Below are positions 13,405 through 19,404 of a stretch of DNA of 19,404 nt, in pieces. Numbering within the stretch: the first letter of the stretch is position 1; each line of letters starts with the position of its first letter. The notes below the pieces were generated by a model. The model was given only the letters and a program-made list of their open reading frames with translations, searched no databases and was not told where the DNA came from. The stretch comes from Deltaproteobacteria bacterium. GTDB taxonomy: Bacteria > Desulfobacterota > DSM-4660 > Desulfatiglandales > HGW-15. Position numbers and translations under genes: made by a program. The DNA is taken from the NCBI GenBank assembly GCA_016932235.1, contig JAFGDF010000295.1:1-19404 (forward strand), read 5' to 3'.

Positions 13405-14025
13405 ATGTCCAGCCATAGAAAAAAAGATTTTATTGAATATGGAATCAGGGTGTTCCGTTCCAGGCATAACGCTGTACGAAAGCTCAAACGCCTTCACAGC
13501 CCGTCTATGTATGGTTTCAGAGTCTGGCCTTCAAGTTGGTTACTTATTGATTATTTCAAGCGAATGGGGCTGGCAAAGCGCTCAAAGATACTTGATATTG
13601 GATGCGGCTGGGGGCTGGCTGGCATCTATTGCGCTAAAAATCACAATTCAAGCGTGACATGTGTTGACAGGGATTCGGAAGTTTTTCCTTACTTGCGTCT
13701 GCATGCTGAGACGAATAAAGTAAAAATAACCACGATGGAAACAGGTTTTGAAGAGTTATCCTGCGGGCAGTTAAAAAGCTATGAATTGATGATGGGCGCT
13801 GATATCTGTTTCTGGAATGAAATGGTCGAAAGCCTGAAAAACCTTATAGCCAGGGCGTTTGAATCACATATCGAGACGGTTGTCATAGCTGACCAGGGGA
13901 GATCATCTTTTGAATCACTAGGGCGATATTTTGTAGAGAAGGGAAAAGGTGAGATCATCAACTGGGAAGTTACCCACCCCCATACTATAGAAGGAAGAAT
14001 ACTTAGAATCAAAAGATATGTTTAA
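13405..14025 (+). CDS. Class I SAM methyltransferase, METTL20/21-like
   Basis: A 206-residue methyltransferase. Motif I is DIGCGWG at 64-70 and the acidic end of beta-2 is VDRD at about 87-90. A WPSSWLLIDYF segment before motif I, followed later by GADICFW and ADQGRSSF (162-169), resembles the protein-lysine methyltransferases of the METTL20/METTL21 group, in which DPGR is common at the last site. METTL20 modifies the beta subunit of electron-transfer flavoprotein. That would connect to the acyl-CoA dehydrogenase homologue nearby, but the link is speculative. The ATG at 13405 has no clear ribosome site. It follows the RRM gene by 93 bp containing a poly-G tract. The substrate is unknown. Confidence 0.75.
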   Translation: MSSHRKKDFIEYGIRVFRSRHNAVRKLKRLHSPSMYGFRVWPSSWLLIDYFKRMGLAKRSKILDIGCGWGLAGIYCAKNHNSSVTCVDRDSEVFPYLRLHAETNKVKITTMETGFEELSCGQLKSYELMMGADICFWNEMVESLKNLIARAFESHIETVVIADQGRSSFESLGRYFVEKGKGEIINWEVTHPHTIEGRILRIKRYV

Positions 14026-14068
14026 AGACCCAAGGATTCATAGGTAAACCCCAAATCCTGTTAGGTTT

Positions 14069-14902
14069 CTATGCTTTTACATTATTCGCAATCGTATGCA
14101 CAACTCGCTGCGGGAATGGAATCTCAATATTGCCATCTTTTAAATGCTCGTATATGGCGCTGTTTACCTTGTAAAGGATCTGAAAATATTTTTTAGTCGG
14201 CAGCCAATAGCGAAAACCTATGTTTATGGAGGAATCCCCAAATTCCTGTATGCCTACATGAGGTTCGGGGTCTCTGGATATCTCTTCAAATTCATCCAGA
14301 GTTTTTTGAATAATATATATGGCCGCCGCGTGATCACTTTCATAACTGATCCCCACCTTCGACTCCACGATTCTCCATTGTTCTGAATTATGGATGACCT
14401 CACCGACAATATGCCTGTTGGGAATAGTTATTCGTACCCCGTCTTCATCAGTCAGTATGGTTGCGCCAAGCTTGATTTCCTCCACAACCCCGCTGACTCC
14501 TTTTACCATGATTGTGTTTCCCACCACAAAGGGCCGTGATATGATAATCACAAGACCTGCGCCATAATTTGAAAGAGGCCCCTGTATCGCAAAGCTTGCG
14601 CCGAAAGCCACAGCGGTGAGGGCTGCGATAAACGGCGCAATGGTAATCCCGAACTTGCCGAGGGCTATAATTATCATGAATCCGAGGATTATGAACTTTG
14701 CGAGGTTAGCGGTGAATTTCGATATCGTGGGGTCATATCCACGCTTCTCAAAAAATCTCAAAAGGAAAGAATATAAAGATCTGGAAGCAATCACGCCGAT
14801 TATTACAATAATGATCGCACCGACGATCTGAAAGCTGTAATTCACGATAAAGTCAATCATAAGGGCGAGCACTTTTTCGATTTGTTTCAATTCTTGTTCC
14901 AT
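14069..14902 (-). CDS. MscS-family mechanosensitive channel
   Basis: A 277-residue MscS homologue. The ATG at 14902 is preferred because GGGAG lies eight bases upstream; a GTG at 14911 is in frame but overlaps that site. Three hydrophobic segments fit the minimal MscS topology: about residues 18-40, 64-82 and 86-115. The third is the pore helix, rich in Ala and Gly (AFGASFAIQGPLSNYGAG). The beta domain follows (VKGVSGVVEEIKLGATILTDEDG, IPNRHI), then the mixed alpha/beta cytosolic end. The channel opens under membrane tension in hypo-osmotic shock. The gene is convergent with the methyltransferase and looks like housekeeping among the catabolic genes. Closely related small MscS proteins differ in gating, which cannot be read here. 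Confidence 0.93.
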   Translation of the reverse strand: MEQELKQIEKVLALMIDFIVNYSFQIVGAIIIVIIGVIASRSLYSFLLRFFEKRGYDPTISKFTANLAKFIILGFMIIIALGKFGITIAPFIAALTAVAFGASFAIQGPLSNYGAGLVIIISRPFVVGNTIMVKGVSGVVEEIKLGATILTDEDGVRITIPNRHIVGEVIHNSEQWRIVESKVGISYESDHAAAIYIIQKTLDEFEEISRDPEPHVGIQEFGDSSINIGFRYWLPTKKYFQILYKVNSAIYEHLKDGNIEIPFPQRVVHTIANNVKA

Positions 14903-15399
14903 TTCCTTCACTCCCTTCCGTCTTTCCTCTTGAACTGACTGCTTATCGGATCTGTATTTAGATCATTCTCATCTCATGGATTCTGAGGACAAACCACAGA
15001 ATAAAATCCAAGATTTCGTAATCCCTTGACTTAATTGCAGAATACGTCACAGCCTTGATGAACCCATTATAATGCTTTTGATATGAGATGTCGAATATCG
15101 GATACCATAAGTTCTTGAATAAATTAAGAGATGATAGTATATATGATGGTTAAAAATTATGCAAAATACAAATCTTTGTGATGATCCTATAATGAAGCTC
15201 ATCTTCGTAAGTAATGGAGTATCAAGCAGAATTCGACCATAGCCTATCTTGCATAGCTCATAGGATCTTTAATGGGTTCTTCCCATCATTTATCACCACG
15301 GCAACCTGTAGAGTATTCTGGTGAAGGCAAACAAACTTATCTTTTAACTTTTCAGCAGGCTCGAGGAAACAGCCCGAAAGCCTGCCAGGAGACATAAAC
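14903..15399. other. Non-coding stretch between the mscS-like gene and the flavoprotein gene
   Basis: About 500 bp without a supported gene. It contains TTGAAT (15115-15120), a 17-bp spacer and TATATA (15138-15143), a plausible promoter for the flavoprotein that would give a long leader of about 250 nt. TATAAT at 15068-15073 has no well-placed -35. A 7-bp stem at 15355-15385 ends the region. Confidence 0.5.
15355..15385 (+). promoter_or_regulatory. Leader hairpin beside the ribosome site of the flavoprotein gene
   Basis: GCAGGCT (15355-15361) and AGCCTGC (15379-15385) are perfect complements around a 17-base loop. The ribosome site AGGAG begins at 15387, one base past the stem, so folding could affect translation start. 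Confidence 0.45.
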
Positions 15400-17346
15400 A
15401 TGGAAAGCAGTCAAAAATTCCCCGGCTTGTTCCAAAAAGGATTTATAGGCAGTGTCGAGATTAAAAACCGAATTGTTATGGCGCCTATGGGGACAACATT
15501 CTGGGGAGCTAATGGTGAGGTGACGGAAAAGTTGATGGACCATTATGTCGCGAGGGCAAAAGGAGGGGCAGGATTAATCACTGTCTCTTTCGCACATCCG
15601 GACTATCCGTCGGGATACAGGGTGGGGGCGTCTTTGGAATCTGAGAACATGATCAGCGGACACACTCATCTTGTTAATGGCATCCATTCTTATGGCGCAA
15701 AAGCTGCATTACAGATCATGCATACCGGAAGAGACCGGGCGGATAAGGGCCTGGATATAGTTTCCTCTTCTCCTGTAGGTGCCATAAATATTGGTGGGTC
15801 CGTCTATCCGATCCCTAGGGCGCTCAAAAAAAATGAAATCCGCGAAATGATAAACAGATACGTAACCATTGTCGTAAATGCCGTAAAAGCGGGTTATGAC
15901 ATGGTTGAGCTTCACGCTGCTCACGGTTATCTCCTTAATTCATTTATCTCTACATACCTGAATAAAAGAGACGATGAATTCGGAGGCTGTCTTGAAAACA
16001 GGATGCGGTTTCCTTCCGAGTTGCTGAAAGAGATAAGACAGGTGGTTGGAAATGACTACCCCGTTGGTGTCCGCATCAGCGGCGATGAGTTTATGGAGGG
16101 TGGCATTACTGTAAAGGAATCACCGGTCATTGCTCAAATGCTCCAGCAGGCCGGGGCGTCCTTCATAGATATCTCTGCGGGCATGGAGGAGGTGAAATAC
16201 AGGACGCTCGATATAATGCGCTTTCCTGAAGGCTGGAAGACTTATATATGGCAGGCCGTCAGAAATGCGGTCAGCGTACCCATAATTGCGGGCGGAAATA
16301 TTCGGAGTCCCGGGGTGGGCGAGAGTGTTATCTCAAGAGGGATCGCCGATTTTATCTTCCTTGGGAGATCATTGCTGGCCGATCCTGAATGGCCGGAAAA
16401 AGCGCGTAAAGGGAGGGAGGAAGAGATTCGCAAATGCATCTCATGTCTTGAGTGCCACGCGTTCAGAACCGGAAGAGCCCCTGGCTCTCTGTGCGCCCTT
16501 AATGTGGCCGTTGGCAGGGAAAAGGAATTTGGTGAAATTACTCGTGCTCAAAGCAGGAAGAATGTAATGGTCGTAGGAGCCGGGCCCGCGGGCATGGAAG
16601 CGGCGAGGGTAGCCGCGCTCAGGGGTCATGATGTTACGCTTTATGATAGAAATAATGAACTTGGAGGCAATCTGCTTCTTGCGGCGGTCCCGCCGGGCAA
16701 GGAAAAGCTGCTCTGGATCAGGGATTACGAGACCGTCCAGCTGAAAAAACTCGGGGTAGTTCTCAGGCTTGGCACCGAAGTAACCACTGAACTTATAAAT
16801 GACCGGAAGCCTGACGCAATTATCTTTGCCTCAGGCAGCATCCCTGCATTCCCTGATATTAAGGGGATCAGGAATAAAAACGTAATCACTGCCCGGGATC
16901 TTTTGGCAGGAACGAAAAAACTGAATGGGAAACGTGTGGTCGTCGTCGGAGGAAATGCTGTCGGATCGGAGACTGCCGAGCTGCTGGCTGCACAGGGTAA
17001 TTTCGTGACCATTATCGAGATGATGCCCGGCATTGCAGGGGATATGGAGGTCATCAATAGACGGGGTCTTATTGATTCGCTGAATATGAAAAAGGTTGAG
17101 ATCTTGGTTAATTATGAGGTGAAAGAGATATCTGACAATGGAGTTATAATCGTCGGCCGGAATGGTTCCTCAAGACAGATTACGGCTGATTCGGTGGTGC
17201 TGGCCGCGGGGAGCAAGCCAAACAACAACCTTGCCGGGTCATTAAAGGGTAAAATCCCTCACCTGTATGAAATCGGCGACTGCAAAGAGCCGCGGAATAT
17301 CCTTGCGGCCTTCTATGAGGCAGCCCGCGCCGCCGTACATATTTAA
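15400..17346 (+). CDS. Iron-sulfur flavoprotein: NADH:flavin oxidoreductase / 2,4-dienoyl-CoA reductase / trimethylamine dehydrogenase family
   Basis: A 648-residue three-domain flavoenzyme starting at ATG 15400, eight bases after AGGAG. The N-terminal half is an old-yellow-enzyme barrel binding FMN (MAPMGT at 27-32; ELHAAHGYLLNSFIS with catalytic-type His and Tyr; NKRDDEFGG). A [4Fe-4S] site follows with Cys346, 349, 352 and 365. FAD and NAD(P)H binding domains come next, with GAGPAGMEAA at about 390 and VVGGNAVGSETAELL at about 513. Electrons would run NAD(P)H-FAD-FeS-FMN to an unsaturated substrate, or the reverse. The Cys spacing (x2, x2, x12) is that of trimethylamine dehydrogenase, not the x2, x3, x11 of E. 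coli dienoyl-CoA reductase. The covalent-FMN Cys of trimethylamine dehydrogenase is missing (Gly31 region). The substrate is undetermined. Confidence 0.92.
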   Translation: MESSQKFPGLFQKGFIGSVEIKNRIVMAPMGTTFWGANGEVTEKLMDHYVARAKGGAGLITVSFAHPDYPSGYRVGASLESENMISGHTHLVNGIHSYGAKAALQIMHTGRDRADKGLDIVSSSPVGAINIGGSVYPIPRALKKNEIREMINRYVTIVVNAVKAGYDMVELHAAHGYLLNSFISTYLNKRDDEFGGCLENRMRFPSELLKEIRQVVGNDYPVGVRISGDEFMEGGITVKESPVIAQMLQQAGASFIDISAGMEEVKYRTLDIMRFPEGWKTYIWQAVRNAVSVPIIAGGNIRSPGVGESVISRGIADFIFLGRSLLADPEWPEKARKGREEEIRKCISCLECHAFRTGRAPGSLCALNVAVGREKEFGEITRAQSRKNVMVVGAGPAGMEAARVAALRGHDVTLYDRNNELGGNLLLAAVPPGKEKLLWIRDYETVQLKKLGVVLRLGTEVTTELINDRKPDAIIFASGSIPAFPDIKGIRNKNVITARDLLAGTKKLNGKRVVVVGGNAVGSETAELLAAQGNFVTIIEMMPGIAGDMEVINRRGLIDSLNMKKVEILVNYEVKEISDNGVIIVGRNGSSRQITADSVVLAAGSKPNNNLAGSLKGKIPHLYEIGDCKEPRNILAAFYEAARAAVHI

Positions 17347-17631
17347 GGTGCATCCTATTTTCAGCCGTGAAAATGACCTGTATCGATGGTGCAGCGGTCT
17401 ATGATGGAGCTCTCGCCGAATTGGAGCCGGGATAATGATCTGGCAATGGAGCTTGATTGAGGACAGAGGATAAAATAATAGGTGATTTTTCACATACATA
17501 TCCTCCGCTTTATCTGGAGGAACGCACCCCTTCGTATCCGGTATTTCGGCCACGACTTGCCCGCCTTCATCTGGGCGGGTAGAGCGTGACCCTCCATATA
17601 TACACGAAGTCATATTATTGCGTACTATCGT

Positions 17632-17830
17632 TGTCATTCTTCGGCTTGACCGAAGAATCCACCCTTTTTGTGAATGGGTAGATCCTGCGATCCCTGGCCC
17701 AGACCGTAATAAACAGGAGGTTGTTAAGTACCCTGGTCTGTACATTAAAGGACCAATTGCTATCTGCCACGGTAGTCGTACCAGAGCGGGAAAACATGCC
17801 CTGGACCAGATCCAGGGTCGCAGGATGACA
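17632..17830. repeat. Hairpin-ended repeat-like element with TGTCAT termini
   Basis: The left end begins TGTCATTCTTCGG and the right end, read on the minus strand, begins TGTCATCCTGCGA, so the termini are inverted. Each carries a hairpin: ATTCTTCGG/CCGAAGAAT (17636-17658, loop of five) and CCCTGGA/TCCAGGG (17799-17817). The TGTCAT...AATCCA style is reminiscent of small non-coding repeats dispersed in many proteobacterial genomes. No transposase frame is present. Confidence 0.5.
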
Positions 17831-17909
17831 TTCTAAGAAGATTTATTGTTATAAAGAGAATTCGCAATTATTTAATGCGCTCTGCATAATTCATGTCCTC
17901 TACGCAACA

Positions 17910-17938
17910 GAGCCCTTTCCCAAAACGGGTCAGGGCTC
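17910..17938 (-). terminator. Stem-loop after dctP, possible terminator
   Basis: GAGCCCT (17910-17916) and AGGGCTC (17932-17938) pair perfectly, and the loop contains a further CCC/GGG match. It lies 24 bases past the dctP stop on the minus strand. The sequence after the stem is not T-rich, so termination may need Rho or the stem may only protect the transcript end. Confidence 0.45.
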
Positions 17939-17961
17939 ACAATCGACTCTTTATACAAAAC

Positions 17962-19023
17962 CTACTTTTTCGTTTTCAGGTATTCCTGATACAGGTTCTT
18001 ATGCTTTTCCACCATTCCCCGGACCTCCTGGTCCATCTTTGGTAAATACTCGGGCCAGACCTCCATGGCTAGGTTATACCACTGGGCCATCACGTCACCG
18101 GTGGGCACATACGCCTGGACACCTTTTTTAAGGGCCTTCTCTCTCCACTCGTTATTAATCTGTTCGATTTCGCCCCAGCACTGCTGACTGCCTTCTGCGG
18201 CAGCACGAAGGAGTATCTGTTGAAATTCGGGGCTTAATGACGCCCATTTTTTACCGTTCACCAGGATAACGTACGCGGATTGAACGGCCTCAGGTTCAAG
18301 CGAGTATTTGAGTATGTCAAAATGGCCGAACTGACCTCCCACAAGGTACCCTGTAGCGGCGCCGTCAACAACCTTTTGAGCCATCGCGGAGTATGTTTCT
18401 GGCCATGGCACAGGGACGGGAATGAATCCCCAGTTTTTAACAAGCGCGGCCTCTATCGGGGACGGGGATACCCTGATTTTGATTCCTTTGGTATCCGCGG
18501 GGGTCTTGACGAATCGCTTGGAGTTTCCGATAACTTTCGGTGTTGCGGGGGCCTGAACGGCCAGGAGCATAACACCTTCTTTCCTGTACGCATACTCCCT
18601 CATCTCAGCAAGAAGTTCGCCTCCCTTATCCTTATATCCTCCCATCTGATAACGCCATTCATCATGGCTCGAAAACACATAAGGCAGATCTAGAACAAGG
18701 TAGGTATTTGCCTTGCCCGAGTAATTGGGCGTCGATATGCAGGCGATATCGATCTGATTCATAAACAATTGTTCGGTCGCCTCTATCTCAGAGCCGAGGA
18801 CTCCCGCTGAAAACACGTCTATCTTCAATTCGCCTTTTGTCTCTCTCTCCACTACCGCTTTAAAATGGTCGAATAAACGACCAACGGGCGTATCTTGCTG
18901 TTGCGGGTTTGAAAGACGCAAGGTCTCCGCGGCAAAGACCGGATAAACGTTCAGGCCGACAATCATGAACACACCAACTAACACCATACTAATCAACATC
19001 TTTAAATTTCTAACCTTACACAT
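17962..19023 (-). CDS. dctP: TRAP transporter substrate-binding protein, DctP family
   Basis: A 353-residue periplasmic binding protein of a TRAP transporter. A signal peptide covers about residues 1-32: a basic start, a hydrophobic core, and cleavage near VFAAE. The mature protein opens with the usual beta strand (TLRLSN) and DTPVGRLFDHFK. The conserved specificity region contains GIKIRV, whose Arg normally clamps the ligand carboxylate, followed by the typical WGFIPVPVPWPETYSAM and VVDGAA. The ATG follows AAGGAGG. The permease end lies upstream on the same strand, so order is dctM then dctP. It should capture an organic acid or related solute for sodium- or proton-driven uptake; which one is unknown, but the surrounding catabolic genes make a growth substrate likely. 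Confidence 0.95.
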   Translation of the reverse strand: MCKVRNLKMLISMVLVGVFMIVGLNVYPVFAAETLRLSNPQQQDTPVGRLFDHFKAVVERETKGELKIDVFSAGVLGSEIEATEQLFMNQIDIACISTPNYSGKANTYLVLDLPYVFSSHDEWRYQMGGYKDKGGELLAEMREYAYRKEGVMLLAVQAPATPKVIGNSKRFVKTPADTKGIKIRVSPSPIEAALVKNWGFIPVPVPWPETYSAMAQKVVDGAATGYLVGGQFGHFDILKYSLEPEAVQSAYVILVNGKKWASLSPEFQQILLRAAAEGSQQCWGEIEQINNEWREKALKKGVQAYVPTGDVMAQWYNLAMEVWPEYLPKMDQEVRGMVEKHKNLYQEYLKTKK

Positions 19024-19137
19024 ATTCTTCCTCCTTTTTGTTTAGTGCCAATACCTTCTCCCAAGGGCTTGGCTAGGTTAAATTATTATTTCAGACCTCC
19101 CAGTACATATCATGACAAGGTAATCAATCACCCATCA

Positions 19138-19404
19138 TCAGTAAACACCCAGGACCTTTGGTATCCAGATCACAGTCACCGGGCAAAATGTTATAATCAG
19201 CAAGACCACTATTTCTGCAAGAAATAAAGGCCAGATCTTCGCGGCAACACCCCCTATAGTTACCTTCGCGATAGGACAGACTGTAAACAAAAGGGATCCC
19301 ACAGGGGGGGTTATCATACCGATGCTGACGTTCACTATGAACATAATTGCAAAATGAAGAGGGTCCACTCCGAAAGTATACGCCACGGGAGCGAGAATAG
19401 GCGC
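19138..19404 (-). CDS. dctM: TRAP transporter large permease DctM, C-terminal end (5' end outside window)
   Basis: The frame is open to the window edge at 19404, so only the last 88 or so residues are visible. The stretch with HFAIMFIVN, IGMITPPVG and a final hydrophobic helix (PLFLAEIVVLLIITF) is the hallmark C-terminus of DctM, the 12-13 helix channel subunit that moves the substrate released by DctP. The first codons visible (APILAPVAYTFGVDP) continue the family pattern, so the GTG at 19386 is internal. dctP follows 114 bp downstream on the same strand. The small subunit dctQ is not in the window and would lie further upstream or be fused. Confidence 0.9.
   Translation of the reverse strand, partial: APILAPVAYTFGVDPLHFAIMFIVNVSIGMITPPVGSLLFTVCPIAKVTIGGVAAKIWPLFLAEIVVLLIITFCPVTVIWIPKVLGVY

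Larger units (their letters stand above)
17347..17961. other. Non-coding stretch between the flavoprotein and dctP genes
   Basis: About 600 bp with no supported gene and several stem-loops: TCCTCC/GGAGGA at about 17509-17529, CCCGCC/GGCGGG at about 17560-17580, a repeat-like element at 17632-17830, and a GAGCCCT/AGGGCTC stem near the dctP end. Frames across it in several phases look incidental. Confidence 0.6.

Noticed and set aside
17242..17745. 167-codon minus-strand open frame
   Set aside because: It overlaps the end of the flavoprotein gene and the repeat element, is rich in Arg, Ser and His in the manner of a wrong-strand frame, and shows no domain.

Overview
The window looks like accessory catabolic DNA from an anaerobic, probably deltaproteobacterial (Desulfobacterota-type) chromosome of moderate GC. 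This rests on gene content: a non-pyrrolysine MttB-family methyltransferase, several zinc MDR dehydrogenases, an acyl-CoA dehydrogenase homologue, an iron-sulfur flavoprotein of the 2,4-dienoyl-CoA reductase/trimethylamine dehydrogenase type, a COG1237 metallo-beta-lactamase and a TRAP transporter. Taxonomy is inference. No rRNA, tRNA, CRISPR array or intact insertion sequence was seen.

Layout. (1) 1-1178: the 3' end of an MDR dehydrogenase, then a frameshifted flavodoxin remnant that runs into a two-armed array of degenerate 7-bp repeats. (2) 1176-5010, minus strand: a probable operon MDR dehydrogenase - aldehyde dehydrogenase - MDR dehydrogenase, driven by a near-consensus promoter. Divergent from it, 5177-5988 carries a small four-cysteine zinc-ribbon protein and a MarR regulator. 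Next comes a separately promoted MttB-family gene (6118-7332). (3) 7333-7759 is a non-coding stretch with dispersed-repeat debris, followed by a DUF2333 membrane-anchored protein. (4) 11365-8801, minus strand: metallo-beta-lactamase, a small dimeric alpha/beta-barrel-like protein and an acyl-CoA dehydrogenase homologue, divergent from a fumarylacetoacetate-hydrolase-family gene. (5) 12417-14902: a long gap, an RRM RNA-binding protein, a METTL20/21-like methyltransferase and an MscS channel. (6) 15400-17346: the iron-sulfur flavoprotein. (7) 17347-17961: a non-coding stretch with a hairpin-rich element, then dctP and the end of dctM on the minus strand.

How it may work together (inference). 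The TRAP transporter would import an organic acid or similar solute. The dehydrogenase/aldehyde dehydrogenase block would oxidise an alcohol to an acid under MarR control. The MttB homologue may remove a methyl group from a methylated amine, but its corrinoid partner is not in the window. The acyl-CoA dehydrogenase homologue, flavoprotein and FAH-family hydrolase fit breakdown of a cyclic or unsaturated acid. No single known pathway accounts for all of it.

The most unusual signals are the heptamer array at the broken flavodoxin gene, a four-copy 17-nt REP-like motif (two copies supply stop codons), the zinc-ribbon/MarR/MttB association, an acyl-CoA dehydrogenase homologue lacking the usual catalytic glutamate, and a flavoprotein with trimethylamine-dehydrogenase-type cysteine spacing.
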